From NCBI RefSeq assembly GCF_029892785.1, contig NZ_JARXXA010000007.1, forward strand, positions 62,001-126,000: a DNA stretch of 64,000 nucleotides, read 5' to 3'. Position 1 is the stretch's first letter. The number at the start of each line of letters is the position of its first letter. Made by a program: the position numbers and the translations under genes. Under the pieces are notes generated by a model. The model had not been told where the DNA came from. It was given only the letters and a program-made list of their open reading frames with translations, and made no database searches. Below, piece by piece: positions 8,848 through 17,307 of this stretch. The stretch is from Parabacteroides sp. PH5-46 (GTDB taxonomy: Bacteria; Bacteroidota; Bacteroidia; Bacteroidales; Tannerellaceae).

Positions 8848-11751
8848 ATGAGAAAATTTCTTTTTTTTATATTTTGCAGCTTTTATACGTTATCTGCTAT
8901 TAGCCAAACGGAACCAACTCTTTACCGGCAAGTAGACAAAGATAAAATGAATCACTGGGCCGACTCAGTTTTCGATACAATGAGTTACGACGAGCGGATA
9001 GGGCAACTCTTCATGGTCATAGCCAATCCGAAGTCTGACAGCAGGAACATGCAAAAACTAAGCAAGTATATCAGCGACATCAAGATCGGTGGCGTTTTAT
9101 TCGCCAAAGGGAGTCCTGAGATGCAGGCCGAAGTAACAAACCGCCTTCAGAAAGAATCGCGCGTACCTCTGTTTATAGCCCTTGATGGAGAGTGGGGATT
9201 ATCCATGCGCCTGAGCGGGACTACCCGCTTCCCTCGTAATATGATGTTGGGAGCCATTGAAAACGACACCCTGATTACCCAGTACGGAGAAGAAGTAGGC
9301 CGCCAATGCAAGGAGATGGGTATCCATATAAACTTCGCCCCCGCTTTAGACGTAAATAGCAACATGGATAATCCGGTGATTGGGAACCGCTCCTTCGGCG
9401 AAGACCCCGACCTGGTTTCCGACAAAGGTATTGCTTATTCCAGAGGACTGGAAAAAGCCGGGATAATCTCTGTTGCCAAGCACTTCCCGGGGCACGGAGA
9501 TACCTCTGACGACTCACATCATACACTCCCCGCCATTTATCACAGCCGGAGTCGACTAGACAGCATTGAACTGCTACCTTTCAAACGTTATATATACGAC
9601 GGCTTTTCCGGAATCATGACTTCTCACCTGTATGTACCGGCCTTGGATAAAACCAAAGACAAGCCCGCTTCATTCTCTCCGCTTATAGTAACAGATCTTT
9701 TGCAGAAGGAAATGGGCTTTCAGGGGCTGCTGTTTACCGACGCACTGGCGATGAAAGGTGCCTCAACAAAAAACTCTGAAAACCCGTCTGTGCAGGCACT
9801 ATTGGCCGGTAACGATTTTTTGGTATCATCGGCCACTCCTATTACAGACTTCGACGCAATTAAAAAGGCCATAGAGGAGGGTACGCTGGACTTGAAAGAG
9901 ATCGAACGTCGCTGCCTGAAAATATTGCGCTACAAGTACATAGCCGGGCTAAATAACTATCAGCCCATCAAAACAAAAGGCTTGGCGGGACGTATCAACT
10001 CTCCGCACGCTGCCTGGTTAGCTGCCAAGCTAAATTCGGAAAGTATCACCTTGCTGAAGAACATCTCAGACTACCTACCACTCAAAGAGCTGGATAAAAA
10101 GAAGATTGCCGTTCTTTCACTGGGAGACTCCAAAGGTAACGAGTTTCAGAAGGTGCTAAACCGCTATGACAGCGTAGCCTGCTTTAGTATCGGGCGAAAT
10201 GAAAAGGCAGCCGAAATAAAGAAAGTATATGCCGAGTTGGAGAAGTACGACCTCATCCTATGCGGAGTACACACCATCCGGATTCCCGAGAGTGAGGAGC
10301 TACGCCAACTGGCAGCAAAGAAAGATGTTGTTTTCTCCTTCTTCACCCTACCTTACTTCTGCAAAGATTACAAGCAGTCCACCAACAAAGCTAAGGCTAT
10401 TGTGATGGCTTACGAAGCAACTCCCTTAGCACAGGAATATGCCGCCCAATTAATTTTCGGAGGCATTCCAGCCAAAGGTAAACTGCCTGTTACCATCCCC
10501 GGTTTATACTTTGCCGGAAGCGGTATCTTTACCGAGAAAACCCGCTTAGGCTACCACGAGCCGGAAGAAGTAGGTGCAAACAATACCCGCCTGGATGTGA
10601 TCGAAAGTATCGTAAAAGAAGGCTTAAAAGAAAAAGCCTTTCCCGGCTGTCAGGTACTGGTTGCCCAAAACGGGATGATCATATACAACAAAGCCTTTGG
10701 ACACTACGACTACAACAAGAAACAAAAAGTAACAGAAACGTCTGTTTACGACCTGGCCTCTGTAACAAAGGCCGCCGGAACGTTGCTGGCTGTCATGAAA
10801 TCATACGACGAGAAGCTGTTTACATTAACTAACAAGATATCTGATTATATCCCGGAACTGCTGGACTCAGACAAGAAGGATATTATTATCCGGGACATGC
10901 TCTATCATCAGTCCGGACTGGTACCAACGATCAACTTCTACAAGCACGCTACTGCCGACTCGGCTCTGGTGTCGGATACATCAAGGAACGGATTCCGGAC
11001 AGAAGTAGCCCGCCACTATTTCATCAGCGACTCGTTTAAAGACTCAATCATTCAGGATATCAAAGACTCCCGTCTGGGAACCAAAGGCAAGTATGTGTAT
11101 AGCTGCATCAACTTTATCTCGCTACAAAAGATGGTGGAAAACCTGACAAAGCAACCGATGGACAAGCTATTACGCACCGGGTTCTACGATAAGTTGGGCG
11201 CCCGCACCACCACTTATAACCCGCTAAAAACTATAGATACCTTGCTGATCGTACCGACAGAGAACGACCAGGAGCTGCGGAAGCAGTTGCTGCGAGGTTA
11301 TGTGCACGACGAAGCGGCGGCATTCCAGGGAGGCGTTTCCGGTAATGCCGGCCTATTCTCCAACGCCAACGATCTGGCAAAAGTTTTGCAGCTATACCTC
11401 AACCTGGGGGAATATGGAGGCGAACGTTACCTCTCGGCAGAAACAAGCCGGCTATTTACCCAAAGCAAGAGTCCGGTTTCCAGGCGTGGACTGGGATTTG
11501 ACAAGCCGGCAATAGGTAGCCCTAAGTCTTCCCCTTGCGGACAATTCGCTCCCCCTTCTGTCTACGGGCATACCGGCTACACCGGCACCTGTTTCTGGGT
11601 GGATCCCGACAATCAATTGATTTATATCTTCCTGTGTAATCGCGTAAACCCGACTCGCTCAAACAACAAGCTGAGCTCCCTCGACATCCGCACGCGAATA
11701 CAGGATGCAATATATAAGGCCATCGATAGGAAAAGCCAAAAAGATTTGTAA
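8848..11751 (+). CDS. GH3 beta-N-acetylhexosaminidase/glycosidase fused to a serine beta-lactamase-like domain
   Basis: A 967-residue secreted protein with signal peptide MRKFLFFIFCSFYTLSA. Residues about 35-370 are a GH3 domain of NagZ type: the KHFPGHGDT loop starts at K211 and the nucleophile Asp298 lies in LLFTDALAMKG. Residues about 400-560 are the second GH3-associated domain. From about 590 on is a class C beta-lactamase/transpeptidase-like domain with SVTK (Ser638, Lys641), the Tyr751 motif YSC and HTG at 908. This fusion is widespread in Bacteroidetes and is thought to act on peptidoglycan or its fragments. The frame could start at a GTG at 8842, but ATG at 8848 gives the clean signal peptide. 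Confidence 0.85.
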   Translation: MRKFLFFIFCSFYTLSAISQTEPTLYRQVDKDKMNHWADSVFDTMSYDERIGQLFMVIANPKSDSRNMQKLSKYISDIKIGGVLFAKGSPEMQAEVTNRLQKESRVPLFIALDGEWGLSMRLSGTTRFPRNMMLGAIENDTLITQYGEEVGRQCKEMGIHINFAPALDVNSNMDNPVIGNRSFGEDPDLVSDKGIAYSRGLEKAGIISVAKHFPGHGDTSDDSHHTLPAIYHSRSRLDSIELLPFKRYIYDGFSGIMTSHLYVPALDKTKDKPASFSPLIVTDLLQKEMGFQGLLFTDALAMKGASTKNSENPSVQALLAGNDFLVSSATPITDFDAIKKAIEEGTLDLKEIERRCLKILRYKYIAGLNNYQPIKTKGLAGRINSPHAAWLAAKLNSESITLLKNISDYLPLKELDKKKIAVLSLGDSKGNEFQKVLNRYDSVACFSIGRNEKAAEIKKVYAELEKYDLILCGVHTIRIPESEELRQLAAKKDVVFSFFTLPYFCKDYKQSTNKAKAIVMAYEATPLAQEYAAQLIFGGIPAKGKLPVTIPGLYFAGSGIFTEKTRLGYHEPEEVGANNTRLDVIESIVKEGLKEKAFPGCQVLVAQNGMIIYNKAFGHYDYNKKQKVTETSVYDLASVTKAAGTLLAVMKSYDEKLFTLTNKISDYIPELLDSDKKDIIIRDMLYHQSGLVPTINFYKHATADSALVSDTSRNGFRTEVARHYFISDSFKDSIIQDIKDSRLGTKGKYVYSCINFISLQKMVENLTKQPMDKLLRTGFYDKLGARTTTYNPLKTIDTLLIVPTENDQELRKQLLRGYVHDEAAAFQGGVSGNAGLFSNANDLAKVLQLYLNLGEYGGERYLSAETSRLFTQSKSPVSRRGLGFDKPAIGSPKSSPCGQFAPPSVYGHTGYTGTCFWVDPDNQLIYIFLCNRVNPTRSNNKLSSLDIRTRIQDAIYKAIDRKSQKDL

Positions 11752-11756
11752 TTTTG
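11749..11756 (+). promoter_or_regulatory. Candidate -7 box overlapping the GH3 stop codon
   Basis: TAATTTTG matches TAnnTTTG, overlaps the TAA stop of the GH3 gene and lies 31 bp before the aminotransferase ATG. It may let that gene be expressed on its own. Confidence 0.3.
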
Positions 11757-11787
11757 CGCTCTTTAGATTAATTAAATACTTATTACT

Positions 11788-12816
11788 ATGCTATTCGGAC
11801 ACGGCGACGATTTTTATAACTACCAACAAGAAGTGAGAATTAACTTCAGCTCAAATGTTTGGCACGGGGCAAACCTAGATAAGCTGATTGATCATTTAAA
11901 CACGCAGTTTAACAAGATAACCCGTTATCCGGATCCGGATGCTGCCAGCCTGAAACGAATACTTGCCCGTCGGTTTGAATTGAAAGAAGAGAATGTGGTA
12001 GTAACAAACGGTTCGGTTACAGCTTTCTATCTATTGGCGCAAGCCTGGAAAGGTGCCCGCTCTCTTATCTTTGAGCCTACCTTCTCCGAATACGAAGATG
12101 CCTGCCGCCTGCACGAACATACCATTACATACTTCTCCAACTCGGAAGACCTGACTGACCTTTCGCTGAAAGATCAGGACTTCTGCTGGATATGCAATCC
12201 CAACAACCCCGATGGTAAGTTCCTTCACCGGACAGAACTGTTAAAGCTGATTGCTGCCAACAAGCAAACAACCTTTATCATAGATCAGGCCTATGCTGCC
12301 TTTACAACAGAAGATATTCTGAAACCAAGTGACCTGAAAGCCAACAAAAACCTGGTATTGGTACAATCCATATCAAAGGCATATAATATACCGGGACTGC
12401 GTATCGGCTACATCATGGCCTCGCCCTCAATCACAAAGACAGTAAATAAATATCTTATTCCCTGGTCGGTAAACGCACTGGCCATCGAAGCTAGCAAATA
12501 CATACTGATTCATCCGGCACAGTTTACATTGCCCATCCGCAAATGGCAACGCGAAACAGCCGAGTTAATCTACCAGCTCAGCAAGTTAGACGGACTGGAA
12601 GTAATCCCCTCCTCTACTACGTTCTTCCTGGTACGCCTGAAAAAAGGAACAGCTGCCGATCTGAAAAAATATTTGCTGGATACCTACGGAATCCTGATAC
12701 GCGATGCCTCTAACTTCCACGGCCTCGACGAAACCTACTTCCGCCTTTCCAGCCAACTCCTACCCGAAAACCAAGAACTAATCAACGGCATCAAAGAATG
12801 GCTCGATAAACAGTAA
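11788..12816 (+). CDS. CobD-like class I/II aminotransferase
   Basis: A 342-residue fold type I PLP enzyme. The Schiff-base lysine is K197 in SISKAYNIPGLRIGY, with NPNNPDG and the cofactor Asp/Tyr motif IIDQAYAAF upstream. The C-terminal IRDASNFHGL resembles the equivalent segment of CobD (threonine-phosphate decarboxylase), and HisC is the next closest family. CobD would supply aminopropanol phosphate for cobalamin assembly, relevant because corrinoid-dependent enzymes occur later in this window. No other cobalamin synthesis gene is nearby. The gene begins 36 bp after the GH3 stop and may be co-transcribed. PLP-enzyme call firm, specificity tentative. Confidence 0.65.
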   Translation: MLFGHGDDFYNYQQEVRINFSSNVWHGANLDKLIDHLNTQFNKITRYPDPDAASLKRILARRFELKEENVVVTNGSVTAFYLLAQAWKGARSLIFEPTFSEYEDACRLHEHTITYFSNSEDLTDLSLKDQDFCWICNPNNPDGKFLHRTELLKLIAANKQTTFIIDQAYAAFTTEDILKPSDLKANKNLVLVQSISKAYNIPGLRIGYIMASPSITKTVNKYLIPWSVNALAIEASKYILIHPAQFTLPIRKWQRETAELIYQLSKLDGLEVIPSSTTFFLVRLKKGTAADLKKYLLDTYGILIRDASNFHGLDETYFRLSSQLLPENQELINGIKEWLDKQ

Positions 12817-12830
12817 TCGTAAATCTCTCG

Positions 12831-12917
12831 GGAATATATACCATTGAGATATAATTCCAATCAATAGTTCATTGTTGTAAACGACATAAAGGCGTTTATA
12901 TCATCATGGTATATTCC
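12831..12917. repeat. Nested imperfect inverted repeat at the island boundary
   Basis: GGAATATATACCAT (12831-12844) pairs with ATGGTATATTCC (12906-12917) apart from one 2-nt bulge. Inside it GATATAA (12848) pairs with TTATATC (12896), and TAAACG (12878) with CGTTTA (12893). The nested stems lie between convergent genes exactly where base composition changes. No long T-run follows, so a simple intrinsic terminator is not obvious. Confidence 0.6.
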
Positions 12918-12918
12918 A

Positions 12919-14901
12919 CTAAAAGCTATAATCTTCTAATACTCTTACCATTTCATCATAATAGTAAATAGTGTCATTCGTTTTTTCTTTTTTGTTCTCC
13001 ATGCTTTTCTCCCAATATAAACAATATTCTTTACCTAATTTATTTTTACAATCTTTTATAAAATCATCTCTATTATAATTGTTTTTATCTATAACTCCTT
13101 CTTTGTTATATTTCTCTACAATATTGCCAATTTCGTATATCTTATAGCCCAAATAACAATACACAGTTTTATTTAGATCTACTTTATCACACATTGTTAA
13201 CTTTATGCGCTCTTTTGAATCAACTCCATTTTTTAATAAATTATTGCAACAATCTTTATCTTCAGAAAGATAAACAAGTTCAGCTATTCCTTTGACTATG
13301 CCTAAATAACCTATTCGCAATTCTTTAAAAGCATTTTCATTTTTTTTATGAATATAACCCTTGTCATGTTTGCGATAAGAATATACAGGTTCATCAACTG
13401 CTGTAACTTTTATTTCATTCTGCAAGAAAACAAGATAATCCATAAAATCCTCAAAAGCAACAAGTTTTTCTAAAATTGGTTCTTTGATTTCTTTTGTAAT
13501 ATTATTCAATTGTTTGAGTAATTTTGCTCTATATATCTTTGTCCAGCTAATAGTACTAGCAAAATGCCACACAGACTCATCACCTTTTATTGTAATCGAT
13601 TTATTATGCCTACTTAGCTTCTTTACTAATAAATTATGTAATCGTCCATTTTCTATAATCAAATTTTCATCTGTCTTACTATCAACTTTAAAAGCAGAAA
13701 GGCATAAATCAGCATTAAGACTATTCATACGAGAAACTATCTCTGAAATGGCATTATCACGACATAAAGTATCATCATCATTAAGAAACATTATAATATC
13801 ATCATCATCAGCTATATCTAATATTTGGTTACGAATACTTCTTGACGAATGAGCTATACTTTCATTCTTCTCATAACAATATTGTATTGAAAGTTTACTT
13901 TTGTACTTCTTTGAAAGTTCTTTAACTTTTTTATCCACAAAGTCACAATAAGGATTCCCTAATAATAATACATTTATTTTATAATAATCTTGTATACCAA
14001 CAGACTCTATAGCCTCTTCAAGATATTCTAATTGGTAATCTATTACATTTTCATATTTTGATTCTTTCAACTTTGGTCGATGAGTTCTTATTAAGACATG
14101 CACCTGTTGTATTCCTGTTTTTTTAATGTTCTTTGATATATCGATATTTAACGCTTCCTTCTTTATATCAAGAGTCATTATACCTCTTGTTGCATAAGTA
14201 TAGCTCAAAAAGTATGACACAAATGCTGAAAGGGAAAAAGCTAATACTAGAAATATCAATCTTAAAACTAATTGATGTGAAGCGGAGAGTGGCATTACAA
14301 TAAGAATTATCGCAGAAATCATAAGACTCAATATTGAAATCAGCAATAAAATTACTGAGGAGAGATAAATGCCTTGAAATAATTCACTAAAATGAAAATA
14401 TTCATTTATATTAAGGGTAGTCTCTTTTAGTTTTGCCTTCTTTATTTCCATTTTTAATTTAATATGTTCCATTAACATAGAAGGATTCTTTGATATATTA
14501 ATCCATTCCGGAACATTAAGTTTATCTTCTTTTTTCAACGAGACACATTGCGCTTCTGGAGTAATTTTATAGAAGAATGAATACAATAGATTTATAATAA
14601 ATCGTTTACAAGAAGAAAATTTAATATCATCCCTTTCTTCTTGAATTTCAAGATCAACACAAAATGAAATAATCATTTTATTGACTCCTTGGATTATTAT
14701 CCCTAAAAGATAAAAGATCAATAACAATAAAAACATTATTGAAAAATTGGAAACTTCGCCTAAAAAAAACAGCAAGTTTTTCAAATAATCTATCAATGAA
14801 AAATCAGAATATGCCCAATGAAGAAAAACAGCACTAAGTGTAAAAAATAGGCCAATAAGCATATAGCGAATAATATCTGATATATTAAATTTGCTTTCCA
14901 T
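12919..14901 (-). CDS. Membrane-anchored GT-A (family 2-like) glycosyltransferase
   Basis: A 660-residue protein of very AT-rich, low-GC codon use unlike its neighbours. The N-terminal 260 residues hold four hydrophobic segments (about 12-32, 50-72, 177-198 and 208-230), the second and third separated by a charged Lys/Glu-rich cytoplasmic loop. From about 265 a GT-A fold begins (VHVLIRTHRP), with the DxD-type motif FLNDDDTL near 372-379 and an acceptor-side segment YSYRKHDKGYIH near 510. The C-terminal 130 residues are Lys/Asn-rich and unrecognised. It probably transfers a sugar at the inner membrane. It is 66 bp downstream of a zeta-like kinase on the same strand. Transferase call is fair; donor and acceptor unknown. 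Confidence 0.6.
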   Translation of the reverse strand: MESKFNISDIIRYMLIGLFFTLSAVFLHWAYSDFSLIDYLKNLLFFLGEVSNFSIMFLLLLIFYLLGIIIQGVNKMIISFCVDLEIQEERDDIKFSSCKRFIINLLYSFFYKITPEAQCVSLKKEDKLNVPEWINISKNPSMLMEHIKLKMEIKKAKLKETTLNINEYFHFSELFQGIYLSSVILLLISILSLMISAIILIVMPLSASHQLVLRLIFLVLAFSLSAFVSYFLSYTYATRGIMTLDIKKEALNIDISKNIKKTGIQQVHVLIRTHRPKLKESKYENVIDYQLEYLEEAIESVGIQDYYKINVLLLGNPYCDFVDKKVKELSKKYKSKLSIQYCYEKNESIAHSSRSIRNQILDIADDDDIIMFLNDDDTLCRDNAISEIVSRMNSLNADLCLSAFKVDSKTDENLIIENGRLHNLLVKKLSRHNKSITIKGDESVWHFASTISWTKIYRAKLLKQLNNITKEIKEPILEKLVAFEDFMDYLVFLQNEIKVTAVDEPVYSYRKHDKGYIHKKNENAFKELRIGYLGIVKGIAELVYLSEDKDCCNNLLKNGVDSKERIKLTMCDKVDLNKTVYCYLGYKIYEIGNIVEKYNKEGVIDKNNYNRDDFIKDCKNKLGKEYCLYWEKSMENKKEKTNDTIYYYDEMVRVLEDYSF

Positions 14902-14967
14902 TATTATATAGTTTCAATGTCATTCCGAATTAAAAGCATGGTATTAAATAGATTATTTTTTTAGCCG

Positions 14968-15618
14968 CTATTTCACGACAATAAAAACATCAGCAATTTT
15001 ACTATATTGTTTATTCAAATCCCTTAGTAATTTATAACGATCTCTAATCATCTGTTCTGGAACAAATCTTATTCGTTTTTTTGCTCGGTCTATTGCAAGG
15101 TCTACATCAACATCTAAAAAATGCATTTCAACAATATAATCCAACTCTTTTATTATTTCATAAAGTTTTATATGATCGAAAAATGCATTACTATGATCAA
15201 ACAAGATGGAATATCTATTTTTCAAACCGAATTTCAACAGCTCATAGCCTAGATATCTTGCAGGAAGTTCCCATCTTTTAAAAGCTTCTTCAGCACCAAG
15301 CCGTTGAAAATCGAACTTATAAAATGATATATTTTCCATTATTTCATCAAATGACACATATAATAAATTTGAATCTTCCGACAAAATTTTTTTAGATAAA
15401 GTCGTTTTACCAGAACCAGGTATTCCATATACATTTATTAGATAAGGAATATTTAATAATTGAATATTTTTTATTTTTTCACCTATTAACAGCTGATATT
15501 CTTCTGTTATTTTTTTACAAATCTCTATATCAACAATTATATTTTCTAAAGTTTTTCCATTTAATATATGGTTAAACAATTCACTTAATTCTTGTATTAA
15601 CACATTATAATTTTTCAT
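14968..15618 (-). CDS. Zeta-toxin-like / AAA_33 P-loop kinase
   Basis: A 216-residue P-loop protein with Walker A GIPGSGKTT near residues 64-72 and, about 20 residues on, SFDEIM, in the position where zeta toxins and related kinases carry the acidic base. An Arg-rich segment (DRAKKRIRF, residues about 178-186) fits the lid. About 60 helical residues precede the P-loop. Zeta proteins phosphorylate UDP-N-acetyl sugars; other AAA_33 members phosphorylate nucleosides, tRNA ends or antibiotics. No epsilon-type antitoxin gene is adjacent. The partner is the glycosyltransferase downstream. Codon use is very AT-rich, suggesting transfer. The kinase fold is firm, its substrate unknown. Confidence 0.65.
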   Translation of the reverse strand: MKNYNVLIQELSELFNHILNGKTLENIIVDIEICKKITEEYQLLIGEKIKNIQLLNIPYLINVYGIPGSGKTTLSKKILSEDSNLLYVSFDEIMENISFYKFDFQRLGAEEAFKRWELPARYLGYELLKFGLKNRYSILFDHSNAFFDHIKLYEIIKELDYIVEMHFLDVDVDLAIDRAKKRIRFVPEQMIRDRYKLLRDLNKQYSKIADVFIVVK

Positions 15619-15651
15619 ATTCCAAGAACTGATCTATATATAGTTAAGGTA

Positions 15652-15659
15652 CAAAGATA
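15652..15659 (-). promoter_or_regulatory. -7 box for the AT-rich kinase/glycosyltransferase pair
   Basis: Minus strand TATCTTTG, a full TAnnTTTG match, 34 bp before the kinase start codon. No -33 element seen at about 20 bp. Confidence 0.45.
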
Positions 15660-15664
15660 AATAT

Positions 15665-15698
15665 AAAAAGAAACGAAAAGTTTTTTTTGTTTCTTTTT
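15665..15698. terminator. AT-rich bidirectional terminator-like hairpin
   Basis: AAAAAGAAAC (15665-15674) pairs perfectly with GTTTCTTTTT (15689-15698) around a 14-nt loop. A T-rich tail exists in both directions, so it would insulate the kinase promoter from the upstream minus-strand operon. Confidence 0.55.
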
Positions 15699-15745
15699 AT
15701 TAGCATAGCCCGTAGCCATTCTTTGCATTTCAAGAAAAAAACGAC

Positions 15746-15780
15746 ACCCTACTGTTAGATTTCCTGTCTACATATAGGGT
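15746..15780. repeat. Short inverted repeat
   Basis: ACCCTA (15746-15751) and TAGGGT (15775-15780) can pair, with two further pairs beyond one mismatch. It lies between tandem array B and the AT-rich hairpin. No function is assigned. Confidence 0.35.
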
Positions 15781-15793
15781 ATCACTGCTCTTA

Positions 15794-15893
15794 AAAGAAT
15801 CGCGCCACATATGTCACGCGATCAAACTACATCTGTGAAACGATCGAAACACAAATGTGAATCGATCACGTGACAATTGTCACGCGATTCTTT
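15794..15893. repeat. Tandem array B, four 22-bp units bounded by inverted repeats
   Basis: Four units begin at 15806, 15828, 15850 and 15872, exactly 22 bp apart. Each has a near-palindromic core of the form ACAnnTGT followed by a CGAT-containing stretch. The array is bounded by AAAGAATCGCG (15794-15804) and CGCGATTCTTT (15883-15893), which are perfect inverted copies, so the whole 100 bp can fold into one structure. It starts 3 bp past the end of the broken Gfo/Idh gene. Confidence 0.75.
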
Positions 15894-15895
15894 CG

Positions 15896-17306
15896 TTACA
15901 TATTCCAGTCGCTTCGATAAGGTGGGGCTATCAACTGATTCGCCTCATTATCATTGGTAATGCGCATGGTCTTACTGTCCCATTTCAGTAGCTTTCCTGT
16001 GCGAAGCGCCAGAGAACCTAACAAGGCTACTTCTGTCATTTCACAGCCCAGTTCAACAGGGCAAACGGTTTTCTTTCCGCTTTTGCAGGCATCCGTCCAT
16101 TCCTTGTAGTGATTCTCCTTTTCACATCGGAGAAGCGTTTGAGGGGGGACGGAGAAGTTTTTGAACGACTCTTCGGGGAGTAGCAAACCACCTTCATAGC
16201 CGCGTGTGATATCTGGATTGCGGCGTGAACGATACGGATTTCCTCCGTAATATCCGGACATTAGTTTCCCCTTATCACCAACGAAAAGGATACCGCTGTT
16301 TGGCATTGCCAGGTAGTGGCTTAACTCTGCGGGACGGAGCGGTTTGATGCCTCCGTCGTACCAATGCACTTTCAAGGGAGGAAGATTGCCTCGCGACGGA
16401 TACTCCCAGGTAACGGTATTGGCGCTCGACTGACACTCTGGGAGTGAAAGTTTCTTCATAAAGCCCTCATAGCGGTAGACGAGCTACCATAAATAGTCTC
16501 CGGTGCTTCCAGTTGCAGCTCTTTAAAGAAGATATGAAACGAGTGGCAAGCCATATCTCCTACCGTTCCGGAACCAAAGTCCCACCAAGGCCTCCAGTTC
16601 TCCGGATGATAAGCCGAATGGAAGGGACGGTAAGGAGCCGGTCCGATCCACATATCCCAGTCCATACCGTCAGGAGGAGTTATCTTTTCCATCGGGCGCT
16701 GCAACGAACAAGGATAGATCGGATGATCCGTCCATATATGCAACTCCCGGATAGCTCCCAGCATACCGGAGTTTAGTATCTCAGTAGTACTTCGGGCAGC
16801 CGGAGTAGCGGAGTCTTGCACACTCGACTTTGTCACCAACCGAGGATGCTTCAACAGCTCAGACTTCACTCTTCGAGCTTCCTCTACAGTATGCGTAATG
16901 GGCTTGGCGCAATAGATATGCTTCTCCATCTGCATAGCTGCCATCAGCAGGTGTGTATGATGATGGTCCGGGACTGCAATAATCAAAGCATCAAAGGCAG
17001 AAGCTTCTTTCTCCAGCATTATACGATAATTCCGGTAACGGATGGCTTTGGGGTATTTATCAAAGACGCCTCGCGTATTTACAAAGTTATAATCCAGGTC
17101 ACACAAGGCTACGATCCTCTCCTGTCGCAACCTTCCAGGTAATGACGACCCATTCCTCCCACGCCTACACAAGCTATGGCAAGCGTATCACTTGGTGCTT
17201 GAAAGCCTCTGCCCAAGGTGTGTCTTGGGATGATGAACGGGACAGTCAGGTTGCACATACTTACGGCAAGAAACTGCCGTCTGGATATTTGTTTCCGAGC
17301 CATCAT
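15896..17306 (-). pseudogene. Gfo/Idh/MocA oxidoreductase broken by two frameshifts
   Basis: Three overlapping frames together make one Gfo/Idh/MocA protein of about 470 residues. The N-terminal part (MARKQISRRQFLAVS leader, then IACVGVGGMGRHYLEGCD) ends in a frameshift near 17120-17130, where RIVALCDLDYNF continues in the next frame. The second part, including AKPITHTVEEA and WWDFGSGTVGDM, ends near 16460, after which KKLSLPECQSSANTVTWEYPSRG continues in the third frame. Each break fits loss of a single base. The fragments align end to end with the intact homologue at 48096-49574. The start lies 1-2 bp after the stop of the preceding Gfo/Idh gene. Either a recent pseudogene or two sequencing errors. 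Confidence 0.8.
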
Positions 17307-17307
17307 A

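Noticed and set aside
14968-15618. Epsilon-zeta toxin-antitoxin system
   Set aside because: No small antitoxin gene is adjacent; the only partner is a 660-residue glycosyltransferase, so only the zeta-like fold is claimed.
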